Positions 6,248 to 13,557 of a stretch of DNA of 22,699 nt are shown here, piece by piece; the first letter of the stretch is position 1, and the number at the start of each line of letters is the position of its first letter. Source of the stretch: H17-190 sp034435615 (GTDB lineage Bacteria > Chloroflexota > Dehalococcoidia > SM23-28-2 > HRBIN24); contig DAOTWZ010000089.1 of assembly GCA_034435615.1 (NCBI GenBank), forward strand, positions 1 to 22,699, read 5' to 3'. The notes below the pieces were generated by a model. The model saw nothing but the letters and a program-made list of their open reading frames with translations. It was not told where the DNA came from and ran no database searches. The translations under genes and the position numbers were made by a program.

Positions 6248-6580
6248 TCAGGGATGGTGCGGCGTCAGGGCGCGGAAGAAGCAGGAGCGCTCGCCGGTGT
6301 GGCAGGCGGGGCCGGCCGGCTCCACCTTGAGGAGGAGGGTGTCGGCGTCGCAGTCCGTCCAGACCTCGCGCACGCGCAGGACGTTGCCGGAGGTGGCCCC
6401 CTTGTGCCACAGCTCCCGCCGGCTGCGGCTCCAGAACCAGGCCTGGCCCGTCTCCAGGGTGCGGCGCAGGGCCTCCTCGTTCATCCAGGCCACCATCAGC
6501 ACCTCGCCGGTGGCCGCGTCCTGGGCTATAGCGGGGATCAGCCCCCGCTCGTCGAACTTCAGCTCTGCTAGATCGGACAT
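6248..6580 (-). CDS. hisI: Phosphoribosyl-AMP cyclohydrolase
   Basis: Opens the purine ring of phosphoribosyl-AMP in histidine synthesis. The 110 residues hold the metal sites expected of the family: D76, D78 and D80 in DCDAD for magnesium, and C77, C93 and C100 (CHTGERSC) for zinc, plus the WSRSRRELWHKGATSGN substrate segment. It is monofunctional, without a HisE pyrophosphohydrolase domain. ATG at 6580 has GGGGAG upstream. It lies 36 bases after hisF and is the last gene of the interrupted his cluster, converging on the rpmE terminator. Confidence 0.96.
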   Translation of the reverse strand: MSDLAELKFDERGLIPAIAQDAATGEVLMVAWMNEEALRRTLETGQAWFWSRSRRELWHKGATSGNVLRVREVWTDCDADTLLLKVEPAGPACHTGERSCFFRALTPHHP

Positions 6581-6616
6581 GGCTCCCCTTCCCCGTGCGG
6601 GCGCCCCGGCGGCCCG

Positions 6617-7384
6617 TCAGAGGCGCACGGGCACCCCTCTCTCCGCCAGGTACTCCTTCACCTGGCGGATACTGTAGAGGCCGTAGTGGAAGATGCTGGC
6701 GGCCAGGACGGCGTCGGCCTTCCCCTCCGTCACTGCCCGGTAGAGGTGCTCGGGATGGCCGGCGCCCCCGGAGGCGATGACGGGCACCGGTACGGCCTCC
6801 GAGATGGCGCGTGTCAGCTCCAGGTCGTAGCCCTCCTGGGTGCCGTCGGCGTCCATGCCGGTGACCAGCAGCTCGCCGGCACCCAGCTCCACCACTCGTC
6901 GCGCCCACTCCACGGCGTCCAGGCCCGTGGGCTGGCCCCCTTCGCGTCCGCCGAAGATGTAGACCTCCCAGCGGCCGGGCGCCACCCGCTTGGCGTCGAT
7001 GGCCACCACGATGCACTGGGAGCCGAAGCGCTCCGCCCCCTCCGCTACCAGGCGGGGCTCCCGCACGGCGGCGGTGTTGATGGCCACCTTGTCCGCCCCG
7101 GACTCCAGCATCAGGCGCATGTCCTCCACACTGCGGATGCCGCCGCCCACCGTGAAGGGGATGAAGATCTCATCGGCGATGCGCTCCACCATCTCCACCG
7201 CTGTCTTGCGGTTGTCCGGGGAGGCACGGATGTCCAGGAAGACCAGCTCGTCTGCCCCCTCGGCGTCGTAGAGGCGGGCCAGCTCGATGGGGTCGCCGGC
7301 GTCCCGCAGGTCGAGGAAGCGGACGCCCTTGACGACGCGCCCCTCGGCCACATCGAAGCAGGGGATGATGCGCTTGGCCAGCAT
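6617..7384 (-). CDS. hisF: Imidazole glycerol phosphate synthase, cyclase subunit
   Basis: Forms imidazole glycerol phosphate and AICAR from PRFAR and the ammonia supplied by HisH. A 255-residue (beta/alpha)8 barrel with D11 (IIPCFDVAEGRVVKG) and D130 (VVAIDAKR) as catalytic aspartates, and phosphate-binding FTVGGGIRS and TGMDADGTQEGYD segments. Start ATG 7384; AGGAGAGG lies about 12 bases upstream, adjacent to the stop of the acyl-CoA dehydrogenase gene 18 bases away. Its partner hisH is at 10134-10754. Confidence 0.97.
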   Translation of the reverse strand: MLAKRIIPCFDVAEGRVVKGVRFLDLRDAGDPIELARLYDAEGADELVFLDIRASPDNRKTAVEMVERIADEIFIPFTVGGGIRSVEDMRLMLESGADKVAINTAAVREPRLVAEGAERFGSQCIVVAIDAKRVAPGRWEVYIFGGREGGQPTGLDAVEWARRVVELGAGELLVTGMDADGTQEGYDLELTRAISEAVPVPVIASGGAGHPEHLYRAVTEGKADAVLAASIFHYGLYSIRQVKEYLAERGVPVRL

Positions 7385-7402
7385 CTGCGGCGGCGTCCTC
7401 TC

Positions 7403-8686
7403 CTAGAAGGTGGTGTCCCCCCGCAGCATCTGACGGGCGATGGTGCGGCGCTGGATCTCGGAGGTGCCGTCGGGGATGCGGAGGGTGCGAGCGATGCGCC
7501 AGCCCTCATTGAGGGGGAGGTCGTTGGTGAGGCCCAGGCCACCGTGGATCTGGATGGCGCGGTCATAGGTGCGCTGGCAGGCCTCCACGCAGTAGGCCTT
7601 GCAGATGGAGATCTCCTTCACCGGCAGCCGTCCCCGTCCGGCGGCGGCCGCCTCTATGAGGGCGGCCGTCTGGAGGGAGGCGTACTTGCTGGTGAAGATC
7701 TCTATGGCCATCTCGGAGAGCATGAACTGGATAGCCTGGTGCTCCGCAATGGGCTCCCCGAAGGTCTTGCGCTCCTTGGCGTAGGCCAGGGCGCGGTCCA
7801 GGGCGTACTCCATGAGGCCCACGCAGCTAGCGGCGATGGCGATGCGCCCCTCCGAGATGCCCAGCATGGCGATCTGGAAGCCCTGGCCTACCTGGCCCAT
7901 GACGCGGTCGCCGCTGACCCGCACGTTGTCCAGGGTGAGGATGCCGCAGTCGCTGCCCAGGTGGCCCATGACGCGGATGATGCTCTCCTTGCTGAAGCCG
8001 GGGGCGCTGGTCTCCACGAAGAAGGCGGTGATGCCGCCCCGGTGCTGGGCGGCCTGCTCCTCATCGGTCACGGCGAAGACGATGGCGTAGTCGGCGTAGG
8101 GGCCGTTGGTGATCCACTGCTTGCTGCCGCTGATGACCCAGTCGTCGCCGTCCCGGCGGGCGCGGGTCTTGATGCCCCAGACATCGGAGCCGGCGTCGGG
8201 CTCGGAGAGGGCGAAGCAGATGGTCTTCTCGCCCCGCAGGAGCTGGGGGAGGAAGTCGCGGCGGACGCTCTCGCTGGCGAAGGTGAACATGTAGGAGGGG
8301 CCGTCCACGAAGCTGGCCACCGGCGGGCTGGTGAGGAAGCCCTTGCCCCAGCCCAGGTAGGGCCGCCCCGGGCCGAAGCGACGGTAGTAGGCCTCCTGGA
8401 CGAAGGTCATGGCCCGCAGGGGGACGCCACCACCGCCGACCGACTCCGGGGCGAACATGGTGTAGAAGCCGGCCTGGGCGGAGCGCTGGCGCACCTGGCG
8501 GCGCGCCTCCTGCGCCCGCTCCACCAGATAGCCGTCCTCCCGGAAGAGCTTACGCTCGTCGTTGAGGATGTCCTTGTCCCTCTCCTCCAGGGGGACGACC
8601 TCGGCCTCCACGAACTCGATGAGGCCCTGGATGAGGCCCCTGGTCAGGTCCCGGATGTCCTCGGGGATGGCAGCGTCCATGGTCAT
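7403..8686 (-). CDS. Acyl-CoA dehydrogenase family flavoprotein
   Basis: A 427-residue FAD enzyme of the acyl-CoA dehydrogenase family, expected to oxidise an acyl-CoA to the enoyl-CoA and pass electrons to ETF. Visible motifs are CFALSEPDAGSDV (FAD/substrate region), GSKQWITNGPYADYAIVF, QIHGGLGLTNDLPL and the C-terminal RIPDGTSEIQR. The residue where short- and medium-chain enzymes have the catalytic Glu (IYEGT) is Asp (D406), so activity or substrate class may differ. ATG 8686 has AAGGAGG at ideal spacing. It lies between hisA and hisF, with its own possible promoter, and has no evident link to histidine synthesis. Substrate is not predictable. Confidence 0.92.
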   Translation of the reverse strand: MTMDAAIPEDIRDLTRGLIQGLIEFVEAEVVPLEERDKDILNDERKLFREDGYLVERAQEARRQVRQRSAQAGFYTMFAPESVGGGGVPLRAMTFVQEAYYRRFGPGRPYLGWGKGFLTSPPVASFVDGPSYMFTFASESVRRDFLPQLLRGEKTICFALSEPDAGSDVWGIKTRARRDGDDWVISGSKQWITNGPYADYAIVFAVTDEEQAAQHRGGITAFFVETSAPGFSKESIIRVMGHLGSDCGILTLDNVRVSGDRVMGQVGQGFQIAMLGISEGRIAIAASCVGLMEYALDRALAYAKERKTFGEPIAEHQAIQFMLSEMAIEIFTSKYASLQTAALIEAAAAGRGRLPVKEISICKAYCVEACQRTYDRAIQIHGGLGLTNDLPLNEGWRIARTLRIPDGTSEIQRRTIARQMLRGDTTF

Positions 8687-8736
8687 GTCGGCCTCCTTGA
8701 CTCTTAGCGACCTCTAAATCAGACCTCTGCGGCCTA

Positions 8737-8742
8737 AGTATA
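8737..8742 (-). promoter_or_regulatory. -10 box (GCGGTATACT) before the acyl-CoA dehydrogenase gene
   Basis: TATACT on the minus strand, directly preceded by GCGG, the same ten bases found before hisH. No clear -35. The leader to the ATG at 8686 would be about 45 bases and includes a strong Shine-Dalgarno. It may drive the acyl-CoA dehydrogenase, hisF and hisI. Confidence 0.5.
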
Positions 8743-8778
8743 CCGCTTATCGCCGCCCGGCAGCCAGGGCATGGCCGC

Positions 8779-9522
8779 TTAGGGGCGTCGCCCTTGGCCC
8801 ACGGTGGCCAGGGCCTGGCGGAGGTCTATATCCCCGGTGTAGAGCGCCCTCCCCACTATGGCCCCGTCCAGGCCCAGGCGAGCCAGCTCCTCCAGGTCGG
8901 CCAGGGTGGCGATGCCGCCGGAGTAGACGAGGGTGGCCTGCGGGGCGAGACGGCGCAGGCTGGCCACCAGGGAGGCGACGGCCGGCAGGTTGGGGCGGGA
9001 GAGGGTGCCGTCCCGCAGGATGTCGGTGTAGATGATGTGTTGGGCGCCCAGGCCCAGCAACCGCTCCACCAGGGCGGTGGCCTCCAGCCCCGTCTCTCTG
9101 AGCCAGCCCCGGGTGGCCACCCTCCCCTCCCGGGCGTCCACAGCCACGGCTATGCGTCCCGGGAAGAGGCGCAGCGCCTCCTGGAGGGTGGCCTGGTCCT
9201 CCACGGCGGCCGTCCCCAGCACGCAGCGGTCCACCCCCAGCGTCAGGTAGTCCCGGACGGTCTCCAGCTCCCGTATGCCGCCGCCCACCTGGACGGGCAG
9301 AGAGACGGCCCCCAGGATGGAGATGATGGCCTCCCGGTTCAGCGGGCGGCCCTCGCGGGCGCCGTCCAGATCCACCACGTGGAGGCGGGACGCCCCCTGC
9401 TCCTGGAAGCGCTGCGCAACGGCGGCGGGGTCGTCGTCGTATACCGTCTCCTGGGCGTAATCGCCGCGGGTGAGGCGGACGCAGCGGCCGCCGCGGATGT
9501 CTATGGCCGGGATGATCTCCAT
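8779..9522 (-). CDS. hisA: Phosphoribosylformimino-AICAR-P isomerase
   Basis: Isomerises ProFAR to PRFAR, the step before HisHF. A 247-residue (beta/alpha)8 barrel homologous to HisF, with D8 (IPAIDIRGGRCVRL) and D129 (AVAVDAREG) as catalytic acids, VGGGIRE and the YTDILRDGTLSRPN phosphate/substrate segment. The Asp-containing IDIRGG and RDGT motifs favour HisA over HisF, and its hisF partner is nearby. ATG 9522 lacks a visible Shine-Dalgarno (a run of C precedes it), so initiation may be weak or coupled. 56 bases separate it from the upstream VOC gene. Confidence 0.96.
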   Translation of the reverse strand: MEIIPAIDIRGGRCVRLTRGDYAQETVYDDDPAAVAQRFQEQGASRLHVVDLDGAREGRPLNREAIISILGAVSLPVQVGGGIRELETVRDYLTLGVDRCVLGTAAVEDQATLQEALRLFPGRIAVAVDAREGRVATRGWLRETGLEATALVERLLGLGAQHIIYTDILRDGTLSRPNLPAVASLVASLRRLAPQATLVYSGGIATLADLEELARLGLDGAIVGRALYTGDIDLRQALATVGQGRRP

Positions 9523-9578
9523 GGGGGGCGACGGTAGCTCACAGGATTGCTCGCATCGCTCTAGGGCTGGGGAAGGCC

Positions 9579-10073
9579 CTAGGCGGCGCGATAGGCCGCC
9601 TCTAGCCTCTCAAGATCGAATTTCACCTGCCCGAGCATCTCCTCGGCCACCCGCTTGGCCCTGGCCTGGTCAGGGTCTTCCAGCATCTCGTGCAGGCGCC
9701 TGGGAGCGATCTGCCACCTGAGGCCGTAGCGGTCCACTATCCAGCCACAGGCCTGGGGCTGGCCGCCGTGCTCGACGATGGCGTCCCAGTAGCGGTCCAG
9801 CTCCTCCTGGGAGTCGCAGAGCACCAGGAAAGAGATGGCATCATTGAAGGGGTGGTGGGGGCCGCCGCTGATGGCCATGAAGGGCTGGCCGAACAGCGTG
9901 AACCGGACGATGGCCACGGAGCCGGCGGGGCCGCTGGGCGAGTCGGCGGGCAGGTAGTGCACCTTGTCCACTCGCGAGTCGGGGAAGAGCGAGGCGTAGA
10001 AGCGGGCGGCCTCCTCCGCCTCGGCCGTATACCAGAGGTGCGGCACGAGCTTGGGCTGTCGTCCCTCTCCCAT
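9579..10073 (-). CDS. VOC-superfamily protein of the PhnB/3-dmu-9_3-mt type
   Basis: A 164-residue protein of the glyoxalase/VOC fold (PF06983 type). The N-terminus LVPHLWYTAEAEEAARFYASLFPDS and the following GQPFMAISGGPHHPFNDAISFLVLCDSQEELD and DRYGLRWQIAPRRL match the PhnB-like pattern. Such proteins have no settled biochemical role; the old methyltransferase label is not reliable. I chose ATG 10073; GTG 10082 lies only two bases after the GGAGG Shine-Dalgarno, while the ATG lies 11 bases after it. It is placed between hisH and hisA without a functional reason I can see. Confidence 0.86.
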   Translation of the reverse strand: MGEGRQPKLVPHLWYTAEAEEAARFYASLFPDSRVDKVHYLPADSPSGPAGSVAIVRFTLFGQPFMAISGGPHHPFNDAISFLVLCDSQEELDRYWDAIVEHGGQPQACGWIVDRYGLRWQIAPRRLHEMLEDPDQARAKRVAEEMLGQVKFDLERLEAAYRAA

Positions 10074-10133
10074 TACGGACACGACCTCCTCTCCATCTGA
10101 CCGGACGGCTCGCCAGGGTGCGGGGCCGGCTCC

Positions 10134-10754
10134 CTAGGCATGGACGCGGGCCGCCAAGCGCAGGAAGTTGCGGTAGAGGAGCAGGCCCGCCTCTCCACTC
10201 TTTTCGGGATGGAACTGGGTGGCCACTAGGGCGCCCCGGGCGACGATGGCCGGGAACTCCACCCCGTACCAGGCGGTGGCAACCACCACCTCCGGCTCCG
10301 CTGGCTCCGGGTAGTAGCTGTGGACGAAGTAGAAGTAGGTGCCGTCCGTTATACCCTCCAGCACCGGGTGGGGCCGCCGGATGCGCAGGCGGTTCCAGCC
10401 CATATGGGGCACCTTCAGCCCCTGAGGGAGACGGACGACGCGCCCCGGCAGGACGCCCAGGCAGGGATGTCGGCCCCCCTCCTCGGAATAGTCGAACAGG
10501 GCTTGCTGGCCCATGCAGACGCCCAGGAAGGGCCTCCCCTGGCCTATGTACTCCCTGAGGGGCCCCACCAGGCCACGGGCCTCCAGGTTGCGCATCGTAT
10601 CGGCGGCGGCGCCCACCCCGGGCATGACCACGGCCTCCGCCTCCATGAGGTCTTCCGGCCGGGAGGAGACGACCGGCTGGCCACCGGCGTGGGCCACCGC
10701 CCTGGCCACGCTGCGCAGGTTGCCGGCCCCGTAGTCCACTATGACCACGCGCAT
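10134..10754 (-). CDS. hisH: Imidazole glycerol phosphate synthase, glutaminase subunit
   Basis: Class I glutamine amidotransferase that feeds ammonia to HisF. The 206 residues begin VVIVDYGAGNLRSV and contain the nucleophile C80 in GVCMGQQ (more often GICLGMQ), and H182 and E184 in TQFHPEKSG, completing the triad; MPGVGAAADTM forms the oxyanion region. ATG 10754 has no Shine-Dalgarno but a TATACT box 11 bases upstream, suggesting a near-leaderless mRNA. It leads the minus-strand cluster hisH-VOC-hisA-ACAD-hisF-hisI and is divergent from ligA across 97 bases. Confidence 0.97.
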   Translation of the reverse strand: MRVVIVDYGAGNLRSVARAVAHAGGQPVVSSRPEDLMEAEAVVMPGVGAAADTMRNLEARGLVGPLREYIGQGRPFLGVCMGQQALFDYSEEGGRHPCLGVLPGRVVRLPQGLKVPHMGWNRLRIRRPHPVLEGITDGTYFYFVHSYYPEPAEPEVVVATAWYGVEFPAIVARGALVATQFHPEKSGEAGLLLYRNFLRLAARVHA

Positions 10755-10765
10755 GGAACAAACTC

Positions 10766-10771
10766 AGTATA
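10766..10771 (-). promoter_or_regulatory. -10 box of hisH (GCGGTATACT)
   Basis: TATACT on the minus strand, 11 bases before the hisH ATG, preceded by GCGG. The -35 position (TGGCCG) is poor. An inverted repeat, GCCGGC-CCT-GCCGGC at 10778-10792, fills the spacer and could be an operator. Confidence 0.55.
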
Positions 10772-10836
10772 CCGCCCGCCGGCCCTGCCGGCCACTTTAC
10801 GGAATACCCCCTTGTAGCCCCGCCGGCGCCTTCCGG

Positions 10837-10842
10837 TAAACT
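10837..10842 (+). promoter_or_regulatory. Possible -10 box of ligA (GGTAAACT)
   Basis: TAAACT, preceded by CCGG, nine bases before the ligA ATG. It matches four of six consensus bases and has no good -35. It is supported mainly by the spacing it shares with ftsH, hisH and radA. Confidence 0.4.
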
Positions 10843-10851
10843 GGTATTGCT

Positions 10852-12885
10852 ATGGGCTGCGGGTTCGCAAACGTCTACGAGGCGAAGCTGGCCGCCGAGG
10901 AGCTCCGCTCCGAGATAAACCGCCACGATTACCTCTACTACGTCCTCAACCAGCCCGAGATCAGCGACGCCGAGTACGACGAGCTGATGCGTCGCCTGCG
11001 CGCCATAGAGGAGCACTACCCGGAGCTGGTGACGCCGGACTCCCCCACCCAACGGGTGCCCGGCCAGCCGGTGGAGGCCTTCGGGGTGGTGGAACACCGC
11101 CTCCCTCTCCTCTCTCTGGCCAACGCCTTCAACCTGGAGGAGCTGAGGGCCTGGCACCGCCGTGTCCAGACGCTGGGGGAGGTGGACCAGTTCCAGATGG
11201 TGGTGGAGCACAAGATTGACGGCCTCTCCGTGGCCCTGGTCTACGAGGACGGTCGCTTCGTCCAGGGGGCCACCCGCGGCGATGGCTTCCGGGGCGAGAA
11301 CGTCACCGAGAACCTGAAGACCATCCGCAGTATCCCCATGCGGCTGCGCAAGGACAACGTCCCCCCCCGCTTCGAGGTGCGGGGCGAGGTCTACATGCCC
11401 AAGGACGCCTTCGAGCGGCTGAACGAGGAGCTGGCCGCCCGGGGCCAGAAGCTCTTCATGAACCCCCGCAACGCCGCCGCCGGCTCCGTCCGCCAGAAGG
11501 ACCCCCGTGTGACGGCCTCTCGCAAGCTGGACATCTTCGTCTATCAGCTCGGCTGGTGCGAGGGCCCCCACCCCCGCCGCCACTGGGAGGTCCTGGAGTG
11601 GCTCAAGGAGCTGGGCTTCCGCGTCAACCCCTACAACGTCCTCTGCGATACCCTGGACCAGGTCCAGCAGCAGTGGGAGGAGTGGGTGGAGCGGCGCTAC
11701 AGCCTCCCCTATGAGATAGACGGCCTGGTGGTGAAGGCCAACGATCTGGACCTCTGGGACCGCCTGGGGGTGGTGGGACGGGAGCCCCGCTGGGCCATCG
11801 CCTACAAGTTCCCGCCGGTAGAGGCCACGACGCGTCTCCTTGACATAAGACACAACGTGGGCCGCACCGGCAGCATCAACCCCTATGCCGTGCTGGAGCC
11901 GGTCCAGGTGGGGGGCGTCATCGTCAAGCAGGCGACCCTCCACAACGAGGACATTATCAGGAGCCGTGACATCCGCATCGGCGACTGGGTGGTGGTGCAC
12001 CGAGCGGGTGAGGTGATACCGCAGGTGGTGGGCCCCGTGGTGGCCCGCCGGACCGGGCAGGAGCGTCCCTACGAGCCGCCCACCGCCTGTCCCGCCTGCG
12101 GCGGCGAGGTGGTCCGACCCCCGGGCGAGGCGATGCGCTACTGCATCAACCCCTCCTGCCCGGCCCAGACCTTCCGCTGGCTCACCCACTTCGTCCAGCG
12201 GGCGGCCATGGACATAGATGGCCTGGGGGAGAAGTGGTGCGAGGCCCTGCTGGCCGCCGGGCTGGTGGAAGACCCTGCCGACCTCTACTACCTGCAGCGG
12301 GAGCAGCTCCTCAAGCTGGAGCGCATGGGCCCCGTCCTGGCCGACAAGATCCTGCGCAACATCGAGGCCAGCAAGCACCGCCCCCTGGGGCGCCTCATCT
12401 TCGCTCTGGGCATCCGGCACGTAGGGAGCGAGATCGCCCAGCTCCTGGCCCAGGAGTTCCGCAGCATCGACAGGCTCTCCCAGGCCAGCCTGGAGGAGCT
12501 CTCCGGGGTGCCGGGCATCGGCCCCAAGATCGCCGAGAGCGTCTATCAATGGTTCCGCAACGAGCGCAACCAGCGAGTGCTGGAGAAGCTGCGCCGCGCC
12601 GGCGTGGAGATGGGCAAGCTGGAGGGGGAGGCGCAGGAAGGCCCCCTGAAGGGGAAGGTCTTCGTCTTCACGGGCAGCCTCGCCTCCCTCACCCGTGGCC
12701 AGGCCCAGGAGCTGGTGCGCCGCCTGGGCGGCGTGGCCAAGGATACGGTGACCCGCAACACCGATTACGTGGTGGTGGGCGAAGACCCGGGCTCCAAGCT
12801 GGCCCAGGCCGAGCGCTACGGCATCCCCCGCCTGAACGAGGAGGAGTTCCTGGAGCTTCTGCGAAAGCACGGTGTGGAGGTGTGA
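10852..12885 (+). CDS. ligA: NAD+-dependent DNA ligase LigA
   Basis: Seals nicks in DNA during replication and repair. The 677 residues follow the family order: domain Ia (YYVLNQPEISDAEYDELMRRL, 29-49), the adenylation domain with nucleophile K121 in EHKIDG, the OB fold (VGRTGSINPYAVLEPVQVGG), a four-Cys zinc finger (CPACGG...CINPSC, about 411-433), helix-hairpin-helix repeats (SGVPGIGPKIAE) and a C-terminal BRCT domain (about 598-677, GKVFVFTGSL). ATG 10852 has no Shine-Dalgarno; a -10-like box lies nine bases upstream. The stop overlaps the next start as TGATG. A very long antisense open frame here is a shadow. Confidence 0.98.
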   Translation: MGCGFANVYEAKLAAEELRSEINRHDYLYYVLNQPEISDAEYDELMRRLRAIEEHYPELVTPDSPTQRVPGQPVEAFGVVEHRLPLLSLANAFNLEELRAWHRRVQTLGEVDQFQMVVEHKIDGLSVALVYEDGRFVQGATRGDGFRGENVTENLKTIRSIPMRLRKDNVPPRFEVRGEVYMPKDAFERLNEELAARGQKLFMNPRNAAAGSVRQKDPRVTASRKLDIFVYQLGWCEGPHPRRHWEVLEWLKELGFRVNPYNVLCDTLDQVQQQWEEWVERRYSLPYEIDGLVVKANDLDLWDRLGVVGREPRWAIAYKFPPVEATTRLLDIRHNVGRTGSINPYAVLEPVQVGGVIVKQATLHNEDIIRSRDIRIGDWVVVHRAGEVIPQVVGPVVARRTGQERPYEPPTACPACGGEVVRPPGEAMRYCINPSCPAQTFRWLTHFVQRAAMDIDGLGEKWCEALLAAGLVEDPADLYYLQREQLLKLERMGPVLADKILRNIEASKHRPLGRLIFALGIRHVGSEIAQLLAQEFRSIDRLSQASLEELSGVPGIGPKIAESVYQWFRNERNQRVLEKLRRAGVEMGKLEGEAQEGPLKGKVFVFTGSLASLTRGQAQELVRRLGGVAKDTVTRNTDYVVVGEDPGSKLAQAERYGIPRLNEEEFLELLRKHGVEV

Positions 12886-13478
12886 TGCCCCGTCCCCTCC
12901 TGGCGCTGGCGGGCCTCGTCTCCCTGGTCATGGCCGCCTGCGCCGGGGCCCCGGTCCCGGCGACGCCCCAGGACGCCGCCCCCACAGCTACGGCGACGCC
13001 CGTCCCTACTGAGGAGCCCGCCCGCCCGCCGGCCAGCGTGCTCCTCCCAACGCCTCCCTCTGGCCTGGTGCCGGCCCAGGTGGTGCGGGTGGTGGACGGC
13101 GACACCATCCACGTGCAGATAGCGGGCAGGGAGTACACCGTGCGCTACATCGGCATCGACACGCCGGAGACGGTGGCGCCGGGGCGGCCCGTGGAGTGCT
13201 ACGGTCCGGAGGCGAGCCGCCGCAACCGGGAGCTGGTCCAGGGCCGGCAGGTGATGCTGGAAAAGGACGTCTCGGAGACGGACCGCTTCGGCCGGCTCTT
13301 GCGTTATGTCTGGGTGGACGGGCAGATGGTCAACGCCTTGATGGTGGCAGAGGGCTACGCCAGCGCTGCCACCTTCCCGCCCGATGTCAAATATGCCGAG
13401 CTGTTCGTTCGCCTGGAGGCGGAGGCCAGGGCGAACAATCGCGGCCTGTGGGGCGCCTGCCCAGCGGGCGACAGTTGA
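12885..13478 (+). CDS. Thermonuclease (SNase)-like lipoprotein
   Basis: A 197-residue protein with an N-terminal signal of about 18 residues ending MAAC, a plausible lipobox with C19 as the lipidated residue. A Pro/Thr/Ala-rich linker (20-60) leads to a staphylococcal-nuclease domain. Family catalytic residues are visible: D71 and D73 in VVDGDTI, R87 and E95 in VRYIGIDTPE (eight apart, as R35/E43 in SNase), D92, and R137 in DRFGR. Expected to be anchored outside the membrane and to cleave DNA or RNA with calcium. The ATG overlaps the ligA stop (TGATG), so it is probably translated by coupling to ligA. Confidence 0.9.
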   Translation: MPRPLLALAGLVSLVMAACAGAPVPATPQDAAPTATATPVPTEEPARPPASVLLPTPPSGLVPAQVVRVVDGDTIHVQIAGREYTVRYIGIDTPETVAPGRPVECYGPEASRRNRELVQGRQVMLEKDVSETDRFGRLLRYVWVDGQMVNALMVAEGYASAATFPPDVKYAELFVRLEAEARANNRGLWGACPAGDS

Positions 13479-13491
13479 GGGCAGGGCGCCC
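13451..13491 (+). terminator. Possible hairpin at the end of the ligA-nuclease unit
   Basis: GGGCGCC-TGCCC (13451-13462) can pair with GGGCA-GGGCGCCC (13479-13491) with one bulged G and a 16-base loop spanning the stop codon. No T-tract follows, so termination by it is uncertain. Confidence 0.3.
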
Positions 13492-13522
13492 GGGAGATAG
13501 CGCACCTACCTAGGGTTGTGGG

Positions 13523-13528
13523 TATAAT
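13523..13528 (+). promoter_or_regulatory. -10 box (TATAAT) of the mre operon
   Basis: A perfect TATAAT preceded by GTGGG, 29 bases before the TTG start of mreB. No clear -35 at 16-18 bases upstream. The predicted leader of about 23 bases contains GGGAGG, so this operon has a normal leader, unlike ftsH or ligA. Confidence 0.65.
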
Positions 13529-13557
13529 GCGTTGAGTAGACGAGGGAGGGCAGGTCA

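Noticed and set aside
6686..8707. 673-codon plus-strand open frame opposite hisF and the acyl-CoA dehydrogenase
   Set aside because: Both minus-strand genes are certain; the plus-strand product is compositionally a mirror translation.
9841..12870. 1009-codon open frame antisense to ligA and in another frame over hisH
   Set aside because: It spans two unambiguous genes and their divergent promoter region, and its sequence has no recognisable domain. It is a GC-bias shadow.
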